Source: Clostridiales bacterium | Lineage (GTDB): Bacteria > Bacillota > Clostridia > Christensenellales > UBA1242 | Length of the DNA stretch: 42,773 bases | Assembly (NCBI GenBank): GCA_015055905.1 | Contig: SVHI01000011.1 | Coordinates: 1-42,773 of the forward strand | Reading direction: 5' to 3' | Shown: positions 8,582-17,678 of the stretch, in pieces | How the letters are laid out: each line of letters begins with the position of its first letter | Position numbering within the stretch: position 1 is the stretch's first letter | Made by a program: the position numbers and the translations under genes | Notes under the pieces: model-generated | Seen by the model: only the letters and a program-made list of their open reading frames with translations | Told to the model about the DNA's origin: nothing | Databases searched by the model: none

Positions 8582-9589
8582 CTATAAATTTTTTAAAATT
8601 TTATGCAATAATTGAGGGTATTTGATAAGTTCGCCGAGTCCAAGGATATGAACTTGGTCGTTGATTGTGGTGATTGACTCGAATGAAGTTTTTTCTTGCA
8701 TAAACTTGTCGAGACCTGTTATATCGGAAAGACTACCATAATAGTATATTCCGTTTTCAGCGATGTCGTTAATAATTTGAGTTGATGTTGATTTTATAAC
8801 GGAATTGATTACATCAGCTATTTTTGAATAATAGTAGTGAATGATTGGGTAGAGTTCCTTTGATGAAATTGTGATTGATTCGGTTTGGTTTTTGGTTGGG
8901 TTGTAGCCATCAATATTGATTGTTGCTTGATAGTTTTCATAAAGCGAACAAATTTCATATTTGATTTGATAGGCTTGTTCAGATGTGATAGAAACGCCAT
9001 AGTTTTCTAAAATATATTTTTTAATGGCAGAAGCAATCATTGCGCCGCCGATTGAGATATTGTAGCCCTGGAGAACGGAGCAGTTTGCAATAATGGCAAT
9101 GCTTGACACATTTCCGCCCATATTGACAATCATATGTGCCTTTTCACTTTGAATATCAATACCGTTTCCTACAGCATAGCAAAGAACATCAGGAATCAAA
9201 GCAACGTCTGAAATGCCTGCTTTGAAACAAGTGATTTCAAAAGACTTCTTTTCCTCTGGTGTTAAGCCTATTGGGGTGCAGAGGAGTGCTTTTATATTTT
9301 GACCGATTGTTCTATTTGGGAACACCTTTCTCATAAAATATTTTAGCATAGGTATTGCTAAGTCTTCATACTGAATTGTGCTGTTAACGATTGGGGAGTA
9401 GACTATAACATTTTGAGGAAGTCTATCCTTTATCATTTTTGCTTCATCACCAACAGCATATATGTCTTTGTTTTTTGGATTTGTTGGCATAGCAATTAGG
9501 CTTGCTTCTTTTAAAACAATTCCATTTCCAGACTTATAGATTGTGGTGTGAATTGAGCCCATTTTTAAACCAATATAATGTGTTGACAT
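8582..9589 (-). CDS. MreB/Mbl-like actin-fold protein (degenerate nucleotide site)
   Basis: GIVLKEASLIAM...YAVGDEAKMI...MLKYFMRKVF is MreB-like; start MSTHYIG after GAGGTG. Confidence 0.7.
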   Translation of the reverse strand: MSTHYIGLKMGSIHTTIYKSGNGIVLKEASLIAMPTNPKNKDIYAVGDEAKMIKDRLPQNVIVYSPIVNSTIQYEDLAIPMLKYFMRKVFPNRTIGQNIKALLCTPIGLTPEEKKSFEITCFKAGISDVALIPDVLCYAVGNGIDIQSEKAHMIVNMGGNVSSIAIIANCSVLQGYNISIGGAMIASAIKKYILENYGVSITSEQAYQIKYEICSLYENYQATINIDGYNPTKNQTESITISSKELYPIIHYYYSKIADVINSVIKSTSTQIINDIAENGIYYYGSLSDITGLDKFMQEKTSFESITTINDQVHILGLGELIKYPQLLHKILKNL

Positions 9590-9747
9590 AATTTCACCTC
9601 TAAAATAATTATATACCATTTTTCCAGTTATGCCAAACGTTTAAAAATAATTTTAAAAACAGCCTAAAATGACGTGTGCTATTGATGAAATTATATAAAA
9701 ATTAATTATCAAACAAAAATATATTAAAATAATAAATAACGCAAAAT

Positions 9748-10647
9748 TTGTTTATAAATATTAAAATACCGCCATTTATTGCGAAAATAATGCACAAAAA
9801 TACAATGTTTAGAATTAGGAGTTTTTATAAAAATTTAGCCAGTAAATTGAAGTTTGTAGAGGTTGGATTTTCTTTCTTCTTGATTTTTTTATTGGCTGTA
9901 ATTTTGGAAGAGGCGAGACTGTATTTTATCTATGTTTTATTTTTGATTCTTCACGAGTTTAGTCACTTTGCTGTTGCGAAAAAACTTGGATATCTTCCAT
10001 CAAAAATTAAGTTAACTTTTTTTGGTGTGTCACTCGAGGGTTATGATGATTTTTATTTTGCTGATGAAGTGAAGATTGTTTTGGCGGGTCCATTGTTTAA
10101 TTTCTGTGTTGTTGTTTTTTGTTATCTTTCATTCTGGTTTTATCCTGAAAGTTTTAATTTTTTAAACGATGTTTTAGATGTGAATTTGGCTATACTTTTA
10201 TTTAATATTTTGCCTGTGTTTCCGCTTGATTTTGGAAGGTTTTTACTAGCAGTGTTTTCATTGAAAAATAGCAGAAATGTTGCATTAAAACGGGTTAAAA
10301 TGATATCTTTTGCGGTATTAATTATCTTATTTTGCGTTTTTCTTGTTATGATATTTTATGGTTTGAGTTTGTCTTTTGGACTTGCTGTGGTTAACTTAGT
10401 TTCACTTCATTTTTCATCAGTAAATGGCACAAGTTTTAAGCGAAATCTTTATTTATTTTCCAAACAAAAAAATCTAAAAAAGGGACTCAAAGAAAGGGTT
10501 GTTTATGTGAGCGAATCGGCTGAGTATTTTAAACTGCTATCTAGACTAGACAACAGTTCTGTGACGAGGTTTGTTTTTGTTGATGATGAGTTTAATGTTG
10601 TCAAAACTCTTAGCGAGTTTGAGATTATGCGTGAAATTGGCGTATAA
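9748..10647 (+). CDS. spoIVFB: Site-2 protease family (M50) metalloprotease, SpoIVFB-like
   Basis: HEFSH (HExxH), AGPLFNF, NILPVFPLDFGR motifs; upstream of rplU as in Bacillus; start codon uncertain. Confidence 0.65.
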   Translation: MFINIKIPPFIAKIMHKNTMFRIRSFYKNLASKLKFVEVGFSFFLIFLLAVILEEARLYFIYVLFLILHEFSHFAVAKKLGYLPSKIKLTFFGVSLEGYDDFYFADEVKIVLAGPLFNFCVVVFCYLSFWFYPESFNFLNDVLDVNLAILLFNILPVFPLDFGRFLLAVFSLKNSRNVALKRVKMISFAVLIILFCVFLVMIFYGLSLSFGLAVVNLVSLHFSSVNGTSFKRNLYLFSKQKNLKKGLKERVVYVSESAEYFKLLSRLDNSSVTRFVFVDDEFNVVKTLSEFEIMREIGV

Positions 10648-10666
10648 TATTTATTATAATAAATAC

Positions 10667-10695
10667 TTGACAAAATGCCTTTGGGGTGGTATCTT
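10667..10695 (+). promoter_or_regulatory. Sigma-A-type promoter for rplU operon
   Basis: TTGACA-N17-TATCTT. Confidence 0.7.
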
Positions 10696-10699
10696 ATTA

Positions 10700-10793
10700 G
10701 CGTGCCACTTACAAAAGGTATTTTTTTATGCTGAAAAGTTGGCGTTCGCGCCACACCTTCGTAGTGAGACTGGAGAGAGGAGGAAAACGAATA
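10700..10793 (+). promoter_or_regulatory. rplU (L21) structured mRNA leader
   Basis: About 95 nt between promoter and rplU with GC-rich hairpin TGGCG-TTCG-CGCCA and GGAGAGAGGAGG RBS region; position matches known L21 leaders. Confidence 0.5.
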
Positions 10794-11099
10794 ATGTATG
10801 CAATTGTAGAAGTTGGTGGAAAACAATATAAAGTTGAACCAAACACATACTTTAAAACAGAAAAGATTGATGCTAACGTTGGTGACAAAGTAGAACTTCC
10901 TTGTTTGCTTGTTGCTGATGGTGACAAAGTTACAATCGCTTCTGGAAATGCTAAAAAGGCAGTTGCTGTTTGCGAAGTTCTTGAATTCGGTAAAGAATCA
11001 AAAGTTGTAGTTTACAAATACAAAGCTAAGAAGAATGTTCGTAAAAAGCAAGGTCATCGTCAACCATACACAAAATTGAAAGTTGTTTCAATTGGTTAA
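10794..11099 (+). CDS. rplU: 50S ribosomal protein L21
   Basis: MYAIVEVGGKQYKVE...KKNVRKKQGHRQPYTKLKV. Confidence 0.95.
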   Translation: MYAIVEVGGKQYKVEPNTYFKTEKIDANVGDKVELPCLLVADGDKVTIASGNAKKAVAVCEVLEFGKESKVVVYKYKAKKNVRKKQGHRQPYTKLKVVSIG

Positions 11100-11122
11100 T
11101 AATTAATGTGAGATGACAATTT

Positions 11123-11458
11123 ATGACAAAAGTTAATATTTTTAGAAAAGATAATAAAATTTTCGAGGTGGAGTGTGATGGTCACACTAACTACGGAGAA
11201 AAGGGTGAAGATATAGTTTGTGCATCACTTTCAAGCATTGTTCAAACTGCAGTGTTAGGACTGCTAATGATTGCGGAACTTGAACTTGAGATGAAGAGAG
11301 ATGATGAGCAAGGCTATTTGAAATTCACATTACCTGAAAAACTTGATGACAGACAAGAGATTCAAGCATCTGCTATCTTAGATACAATGCTTTGTGGAAT
11401 TTCTGACTTATATGAAAGTTTTTCTGATTATATAGAATTGGAGGTAAAAAACTTATGA
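11123..11458 (+). CDS. prp: Ribosomal-processing cysteine protease Prp
   Basis: [25 protein letters not shown] motif between rplU and rpmA. Confidence 0.9.
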   Translation: MTKVNIFRKDNKIFEVECDGHTNYGEKGEDIVCASLSSIVQTAVLGLLMIAELELEMKRDDEQGYLKFTLPEKLDDRQEIQASAILDTMLCGISDLYESFSDYIELEVKNL

Positions 11459-11742
11459 CAATGTTTATGAATATCCAATTATTTGCACACCACAAAGGTG
11501 GTGGTTCTGTTAAGAACGGCCGTGATTCAAACGCTCAAAGACTTGGCGTTAAGAAATATTCTGGCGAAACAGTTAAAGGTGGAAATATTATCGTTCGTCA
11601 AAGAGGAACTAATGTTCACCCAGGTGAAAACGTTGGTATTGGTGATGATGATACACTTTATGCAAAAATTGAAGGTGTTGTTAAATTTGAAAAATTCGGT
11701 AAGAATAAGAAGAGAGTTTCTGTTATTCCAGCTGATAAATAA
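11455..11742 (+). CDS. rpmA: 50S ribosomal protein L27 with cleavable N-terminal extension
   Basis: [33 protein letters not shown] overlap with prp. Confidence 0.95.
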   Translation: MTMFMNIQLFAHHKGGGSVKNGRDSNAQRLGVKKYSGETVKGGNIIVRQRGTNVHPGENVGIGDDDTLYAKIEGVVKFEKFGKNKKRVSVIPADK

Positions 11743-11746
11743 ATTT

Positions 11747-11773
11747 TAAGATGGCGTTAAGCCATCTTTTTTT
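11747..11773 (+). terminator. Intrinsic terminator after rpmA
   Basis: AGATGGC-gttaa-GCCATCTTTTTTT. Confidence 0.85.
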
Positions 11774-11856
11774 GTGCAAAATTTTAATTTTAAATCAATA
11801 AAATTTAGTTGTGATTTTTTCTATTTGATGTTATCCTTATAGCGAGGAGTATTATT

Positions 11857-12252
11857 ATGAAAAATCGTATCGTTAACATTTTAAATCAAGCTAAGTCATT
11901 CTATTTTGCAACTGTTGAAGGTGACCAACCAAGAGTTAGACCATATAACGTTGCTGTTGAATTTGAAGATAAGGTTTATTTCTACACAAACAATCACACT
12001 CACGCTTTCAAACAAATTGCTGTTAACCCAAAGATTGAACTTTGCGCTCCAATCAGCGATGAAAGATGGCTTAGAATTAGCGGAAAGGTTGTTTATGATT
12101 ATAGACCAGAAGTGAAAAAAGCGGTTTTAGATGCACACCCAGAACTTAGAACAATGTATCACGAAGATGACAAAATCTTTGAAGTGTTCTATTTGAGTAA
12201 TATGGCAGCAACCATTCATTCACTTCACCAAGAACCAGAAGTTATTTGTTAA
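11857..12252 (+). CDS. Pyridoxamine 5'-phosphate oxidase family (FMN-binding split barrel) protein
   Basis: SFYFATVEGDQPRVRPYNVAVEFEDKVYFYTN. Confidence 0.85.
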   Translation: MKNRIVNILNQAKSFYFATVEGDQPRVRPYNVAVEFEDKVYFYTNNHTHAFKQIAVNPKIELCAPISDERWLRISGKVVYDYRPEVKKAVLDAHPELRTMYHEDDKIFEVFYLSNMAATIHSLHQEPEVIC

Positions 12253-12262
12253 TCAAAATAAA

Positions 12263-12290
12263 AATAAGGGCTCAGCCCTTATTTTTTTTG
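12263..12290. terminator. Terminator between convergent genes
   Basis: AATAAGGGC-TCA-GCCCTTATTTTTTTT. Confidence 0.8.
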
Positions 12291-13118
12291 TGTCTTTTTG
12301 CTTCTTTCATAATAGAAAAGATATTGTTGAGCAATTCCTGAAAATTCACCAAACTCATTTTCAAAGTATTTTTGGATTTCAGGTCTTGTTCTTTTTTCTT
12401 TTGAAAAATGGTTATAATAAACCTGTTCAAGCCAAGTGTCAACAGGGAATTTTTCACGTCTTGAAAAGCCAAAGAGAAGTATGCAACTTGCAACTTTTGG
12501 ACCAATGCCTTTAAAAGATAAAAGGTAGTTGTAAAGTTCGTCAGTTGAGAGTTTTGAAATCTCGTTTAAATCGACATTGAGGAGGCTTTCAGAAAGGTCT
12601 TTTAAAAACTTGTCGCGGTATCCTGCACCCAGCGAAGAATAGAATGAAAGAGGTGCGGCGTTAAGTTCTTCAATGGTTGGGAAGTGTTTTGGTGAGGTTT
12701 TTGATAAAGAGAGTTCGCAGAGTCTTTCAATGATTTGTTGAATACGTTTGATGTTGTTGTTTTGAGAAATGGTGTATGAAAAAATCATTTCAAGCGGGTC
12801 ACCATTTAAAATTCTAATTCCATATCCAAATTCAATCATTGGTTTTAATATTTCAAACTTGGATAGGTGGGTTTTTGCAATGTTGTAGTCGGTTTCAAGG
12901 TCAAAATAATTTATAAAATAGTTGACGTCATCGCAAATAATTTCGTAGTTTGTGTCGGTTTCAATGATTGTTGCTTTATGATTTTTTGACATAACAAAAT
13001 AGTTGTTATTTTCGTCTTTACCAAATCTAAAAACTTGACCACATTCCAAGATGTGTTCTGGGTTGAATTGCGACTTATCAGTAACTATAATTTTTCCGTT
13101 CTCAAATTTATAAATCAT
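12279..13118 (-). CDS. ogg: 8-oxoguanine DNA glycosylase (OGG1-type HhH-GPD)
   Basis: ECGQVFRF, GYRDKFL, SFKGIGPKVASCILLFGF...FPVDTW. Confidence 0.85.
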   Translation of the reverse strand: MIYKFENGKIIVTDKSQFNPEHILECGQVFRFGKDENNNYFVMSKNHKATIIETDTNYEIICDDVNYFINYFDLETDYNIAKTHLSKFEILKPMIEFGYGIRILNGDPLEMIFSYTISQNNNIKRIQQIIERLCELSLSKTSPKHFPTIEELNAAPLSFYSSLGAGYRDKFLKDLSESLLNVDLNEISKLSTDELYNYLLSFKGIGPKVASCILLFGFSRREKFPVDTWLEQVYYNHFSKEKRTRPEIQKYFENEFGEFSGIAQQYLFYYERSKKTQKK

Positions 13119-13206
13119 AAATATATTATACAATTCTTATCATAGATAAGCAAATATTTATTGTTTTAAATTTTTAATTGTGATATCATTTAAGTAAGGT
13201 GATATT

Positions 13207-13836
13207 ATGTGGTTTGTATATTCTAAATTTAAAGCAAGAAAATGGTTAAAATGCTCTTATGAAAAGAGATTTAAAGTTTTTCAGGCGGTTGAAAAAAAGA
13301 TTGCCAAAAAACTTAAGATTAGACCAGTTAGACTCGAGATTAATTATAACGATAACTGGAACTGTTTTGGGGCATACACAAGCGAGGCTGGAGGTGCGAA
13401 AATCCTTTTAAACTCGATGCTTCTTGAAGACCCAAGATATCGTTTTCACGCGCTCGAAACTCTTGCTCACGAAACAAGACACGCATATCAATTTAACTTG
13501 GTTTCAAAGAGGTTAAGATGGTATGAGTTTACCGCTAAAAAGTGGCAAAGAAATCTTCAGGGCTATTTTTCTTCAGGTGCTGACAGCATAATGTATAACA
13601 ACCAGTCTGTTGAAAGAGATGCTCAAAAATATTCAATTAAGTTCTTGAAAAAACATTCTTATCCAGGCGACCCAGACTACGAAAGAACACTTAGGGTTGT
13701 TGTTGATAGATATGAAAGGGCTGACGACGATGCAAGAAAAGAATATGGCTTATTCTACAAACTTAAGATTGAAAAGAATATTAGAGAAAAAATGAACAAT
13801 AAACCAAAAAGAAAAAAACGCTGGTTTGGTTGGTGA
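13207..13836 (+). CDS. Hypothetical protein with HExxH putative zinc-metallopeptidase motif
   Basis: ETLAHETRHAYQFNLV. Confidence 0.6.
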   Translation: MWFVYSKFKARKWLKCSYEKRFKVFQAVEKKIAKKLKIRPVRLEINYNDNWNCFGAYTSEAGGAKILLNSMLLEDPRYRFHALETLAHETRHAYQFNLVSKRLRWYEFTAKKWQRNLQGYFSSGADSIMYNNQSVERDAQKYSIKFLKKHSYPGDPDYERTLRVVVDRYERADDDARKEYGLFYKLKIEKNIREKMNNKPKRKKRWFGW

Positions 13837-13938
13837 TTTATTGACCATTAAGTTATATTGTTATAATCATTTTTTTGGCTATGTATTGATTTTTTATTAT
13901 ATATATGCTATACTCTTTGTAATTAGGGAGGAAATTTT

Positions 13939-15138
13939 ATGTTTCTTTGTGGATTAAATCTTAGCACAGGCTGGATTATAGGATTGGCAGCGGCTGTAGT
14001 TGTGGTTTTATCGCTGCTTATTGTTATGCTTGTGCTTGTTCCATTTAAGTTATGGTTTAGAGCCTTGGTTTCATCTGCACACATTTCAATGGTTAGGCTT
14101 ATTGGTATGAAACTGAGAAAAGTTGATTGTCAACTTATTACGCTTAACTATATTACCGCTAGAAAAGCAGGTTTAAAAATTACTGTTGATGAACTTGAAA
14201 CCCACTATATGGCTGGTGGTAATGTTGAAAATGTTGTTAAGGCGCTTGCTGCTGCATTTTCGGCAAACATTGATTTAACTGTTCAAAAGGCGAAGGCTAT
14301 TGACCTTGCTGGACGTGACGTATATGAAGCGGTTAGAAATACCGTTGTTCCAAAGATTATTGAAACTCCAGAAATTTCAGCCGTTGCAAAAGATGGTATT
14401 GAACTTATCGTTAAAGCGAAAGTTACTGTTATTTCAAATATGTTGATGCAAATTTCCGGTGCGGGTGAAGATACAATTATCGCTCGTGTTGGTGAAGGTA
14501 TTGTTACAACAGTTGGTTCGACCGACTCACACAAAATGATTCTTGAAAGTCCAGAACTTATTTCTTCAACAGTTCTTGAAAAGGGACTTGATAGAGGAAC
14601 TGCTTATTATATTTCATCTCTTGATATTGCAGATATCGATGTAGGTAGAAATATTGATGCTGAACTTAATATAGCAAAGGCTGAAGCAGAAAAGAGAATT
14701 GCTCAAGCAAAAGCCGAAGAAAGAAAGAGTATGGCTATTGCTGCTGAAAACGAAATGAAGGCAAGAGTTCAAGAAATGAGAGCCGAAGTTGTTAGAGCGG
14801 AGGCAGAAGTTCCAAAAGCGCTTGCAAAAGCATTGTCAATGGGCAAAATTTCAGTTAATGACTATTATGAAATGCAAAACATCAAAGCAGATACAGCGAT
14901 GAGAAATTCGCTTAGCAAAGCTGAAGAAGAAAAGGCTGAAAAAATTGCTGAAAAGAAATCAAATCCAGTTGAGACAAGAATTCCACTTCCTCAAACTGGA
15001 GGCTATGGCGGTTATGGTGGTCCAATGGCTCCAACTCAAGCTGCGCCACCATCACCAAACTCACTTGCTGCTAGATTTGCTGCACTTGCTGCGGCTCAAC
15101 GTAAAAACAACGCAAACAACGATTCTACTGATAAATAG
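13939..15138 (+). CDS. floA: Flotillin-like protein FloA
   Basis: N-terminal TM, KLRKVDCQLITLNYITARKAGLKITVDELETHYMAGGNVENVV..., Ala/Glu-rich coiled coil. Confidence 0.9.
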   Translation: MFLCGLNLSTGWIIGLAAAVVVVLSLLIVMLVLVPFKLWFRALVSSAHISMVRLIGMKLRKVDCQLITLNYITARKAGLKITVDELETHYMAGGNVENVVKALAAAFSANIDLTVQKAKAIDLAGRDVYEAVRNTVVPKIIETPEISAVAKDGIELIVKAKVTVISNMLMQISGAGEDTIIARVGEGIVTTVGSTDSHKMILESPELISSTVLEKGLDRGTAYYISSLDIADIDVGRNIDAELNIAKAEAEKRIAQAKAEERKSMAIAAENEMKARVQEMRAEVVRAEAEVPKALAKALSMGKISVNDYYEMQNIKADTAMRNSLSKAEEEKAEKIAEKKSNPVETRIPLPQTGGYGGYGGPMAPTQAAPPSPNSLAARFAALAAAQRKNNANNDSTDK

Positions 15139-15149
15139 GAGGAATTGTT

Positions 15150-15974
15150 ATGTTAGCATTCTTATATAATAATGCAACAGTGATTGTATTCATTGTTGTT
15201 ATGCTGGTATTGACCTTGATGTATTTTCACTTTAAATCATTGCCTGCAAAGGTGAAAAAGAAAGAAGAGAAAAAAGAAGAAAAGAAAGAGGAAAAACAAG
15301 AGCCTGCAATAAAGGAAGAAGAAAGGCCTGCGGAAGTGGTTGACACTAAACAAGAAGAAATCATTGACGAGGAAAAAGGTAAGGCTAGAAATTCAAAGGT
15401 TTCACACATTTATAAGCGACCAGCGACAGAAACAGTAAAAGAAACAGTTTCGCTTGGAAAAGAAAGTGAATATGATGCAGAATTTGTTAATGTGTCAAAA
15501 AACGTCTCAAGATTCAAGGGTTTAGTTGCGAAAGAAGAAGAGTTGAAAGAACTTGTTAATGAGGCAGAAACAAACGAATTTGGTTTTGTAACAGATAAGC
15601 AAGAAGATTGTGATTTTTGTGAAAGTAAAACAAGTCATTTTGACCATTCTAGAAGATTGTCGAAATTTGTGAAAGACCAAAACTTTGATGGAATGTTTGC
15701 ATCACATATTTCGGACTATTATATGAATATGGATGGCTACGGAAGACACCTTAGCGTTGATGATGATAGGCTTGGAAAACTTTATGAGAAGGCAGATAAA
15801 ACAATCCAAAACAGCGAACGAAAACTTTCGTCTGGTGTTGTTGAAAAGAGTATTATTCAATCGGATATCGAGAATATGCAAGAGGTTGTAACCGATGAAG
15901 AACTTAAGTCTATTGCAGACCTTAGAACTGTTGTTATAACTGATTCAATTATGAATAGAAAGAAGAAAAAATAG
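15150..15974 (+). CDS. Hypothetical single-TM protein with KKEEKKEEK linker
   Basis: RBS-led ORF 12 nt after floA; N-terminal TM and charged linker. Confidence 0.6.
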   Translation: MLAFLYNNATVIVFIVVMLVLTLMYFHFKSLPAKVKKKEEKKEEKKEEKQEPAIKEEERPAEVVDTKQEEIIDEEKGKARNSKVSHIYKRPATETVKETVSLGKESEYDAEFVNVSKNVSRFKGLVAKEEELKELVNEAETNEFGFVTDKQEDCDFCESKTSHFDHSRRLSKFVKDQNFDGMFASHISDYYMNMDGYGRHLSVDDDRLGKLYEKADKTIQNSERKLSSGVVEKSIIQSDIENMQEVVTDEELKSIADLRTVVITDSIMNRKKKK

Positions 15975-16015
15975 CGGTTTTGCGTTTATTTTGAGCGCAA
16001 AACTGCTTTTTTTTG
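15974..16015 (+). terminator. Intrinsic terminator
   Basis: AGCGGTTTTGCG...CGCAAAACTGCTTTTTTTT. Confidence 0.85.
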
Positions 16016-16085
16016 TTTATATGTCTATTGACTAATTTGAGTTATTATAGTATAATTTATATAATGGAAACAAGGGGGAAAATTA

Positions 16086-17060
16086 ATGGGTTTAATTGGT
16101 ATTAAAATTAAGGACATTAAAGATTTTTTAAAGGTAAATAAATCAATCGCTATGCCGATGATTTCAAAGAAAAAAGAAGGCGAATTTGTTGCCGATGGTG
16201 GATATGTTGACGTTCACTCTTATGCAGACTATCAAGCACAAGTAAAGGTGTATGAAGAGTTTATTAAATATTTGGAAATGAAATATAATGCAGAAGTTCC
16301 AAAGATGTTTAAGGCAGCACTTACAAAGGTTATTGCACTTAAAAATGATGGGCTCACAACAAAGAGACTTCACTCAAAAGATGTTACAAAATCACAATAT
16401 GAAAGTTTCACAGAAGAAGACTATCTTAGAACTCTCAACTTTATTTCTAAAGCTGCTCTTGAAAAAAGACTTTTGAAACCAGCAAAGGCTGTTAAAGATT
16501 TAACAACAAGAAAAGACCGTTCAATGCTACATAATGTTGGTGCGACATTTGTTTTGCCAGTTATCAGCGAAAATGGTGTTATGGTTCAAAGAAGAGGAGA
16601 TGTTAGAGGACAATTCCAAGCAAAAACAGTTTCTGTTTCAGAAAAGGATGCTTTAGAACTTAGAGATTTGATGATTGCTGAGGCTGAGGCTGCTGGTGCA
16701 ACAGATGCAAAAGAACTTGTTGATGATATTTTTGAACTTGCGGCTTCTATTGGAGAAAAAGATAAGGCTAATACAATTAATGATTTATCAAAAGAATTAA
16801 GAAAAACTTTAGTTGCAAAATGCACAGAACTTTTTGGTGTTGACCTTTCAAGATATGAAACAGGAAAGCAAATTGGTGATAGTGAAAGCGGTTTAATTGT
16901 AGATGAAAATCCAACAACATCAACTACAAAAGATACACCTGACTTTATTGACGGTGACACAATCACTCTCAATGTTGATGAAATTGAAATGGTTATGAAA
17001 AACGGAAAACTTATCATTAAACTTTTAAAAGAAAAGGCTGATGAACAAGAGAAAATTTAA
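16086..17060 (+). CDS. Hypothetical protein, unknown family
   Basis: 324-aa ORF with GGGGG-type RBS and downstream terminator. Confidence 0.6.
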   Translation: MGLIGIKIKDIKDFLKVNKSIAMPMISKKKEGEFVADGGYVDVHSYADYQAQVKVYEEFIKYLEMKYNAEVPKMFKAALTKVIALKNDGLTTKRLHSKDVTKSQYESFTEEDYLRTLNFISKAALEKRLLKPAKAVKDLTTRKDRSMLHNVGATFVLPVISENGVMVQRRGDVRGQFQAKTVSVSEKDALELRDLMIAEAEAAGATDAKELVDDIFELAASIGEKDKANTINDLSKELRKTLVAKCTELFGVDLSRYETGKQIGDSESGLIVDENPTTSTTKDTPDFIDGDTITLNVDEIEMVMKNGKLIIKLLKEKADEQEKI

Positions 17061-17068
17061 TTAATAAT

Positions 17069-17097
17069 AAAGGGTATGTGAAAGCATATCCTTTTTT
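17069..17097 (+). terminator. Intrinsic terminator
   Basis: GGGTATG-tgaaag-CATATCCTTTTTTT. Confidence 0.8.
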
Positions 17098-17144
17098 TGT
17101 GCATAAAATTTTTTTGATTTCACAAGATAGTTTTAGGTGATATT

Positions 17145-17627
17145 ATGAAAAGATTTTTAAGTGTTATTTTTAGTTTAATATGTTTGATGGTTTGCATTGG
17201 TTGTTCAGGTTCAAAAACAAAAGCGATTGAACTAATGGGCGCAGGTGACAAGATTCACGACACATTTACATTTGCAAATATTGGAGTGGAGATAAAAGAG
17301 AAAGAAGAAAATATTTATGAGATATCAGGAAGTGTTGAGAAATTAACTGAAGAAAATGTTAAAGATGAATTTGATATTGATGAAGATGTCACTCACGTTG
17401 TGGCGATAAAATTAACTGCTGTTGATTCCACTGTTGTGGAAGAAAAAGTTAAAGTTTATGTTGATGGCAGCAGGGCTTATGACGCTGAACATTTGAATGG
17501 TTCAAATTACACTTTTATAATTTTGGAAGCAAAGCCAGGTGCTTTGGCGACAGTTAATGTTTTGTGGGATGGGGAAAATGAAAAGGTGTATACTGTTAAA
17601 TTTAATGAAAATTTAACTCTCAAATAA
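17145..17627 (+). CDS. Putative lipoprotein
   Basis: Lipobox LMVCIGC; similar to the next ORF. Confidence 0.65.
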   Translation: MKRFLSVIFSLICLMVCIGCSGSKTKAIELMGAGDKIHDTFTFANIGVEIKEKEENIYEISGSVEKLTEENVKDEFDIDEDVTHVVAIKLTAVDSTVVEEKVKVYVDGSRAYDAEHLNGSNYTFIILEAKPGALATVNVLWDGENEKVYTVKFNENLTLK

Positions 17628-17678
17628 AAACGCAAATTCATTTTAAAAATTCCAAAATTCAATATTTATGAGGTGTTT

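Noticed and set aside
10728-10793. 22-codon in-frame N-terminal extension of rplU
   Set aside because: Overlaps the structured leader and hairpin; ATG at 10794 has the RBS (GGAGGAAAACGAAT) and matches the conserved L21 N-terminus
12279-13118. PVDTW instead of PVDVH in the OGG-type glycosylase
   Set aside because: I recall similar variants in many bacterial homologues; catalytic Lys and Asp are retained
15230-15310. KKEEKKEEKKEEK repeat as a possible DNA repeat element
   Set aside because: Low-complexity coding sequence in frame; not a separate repeat
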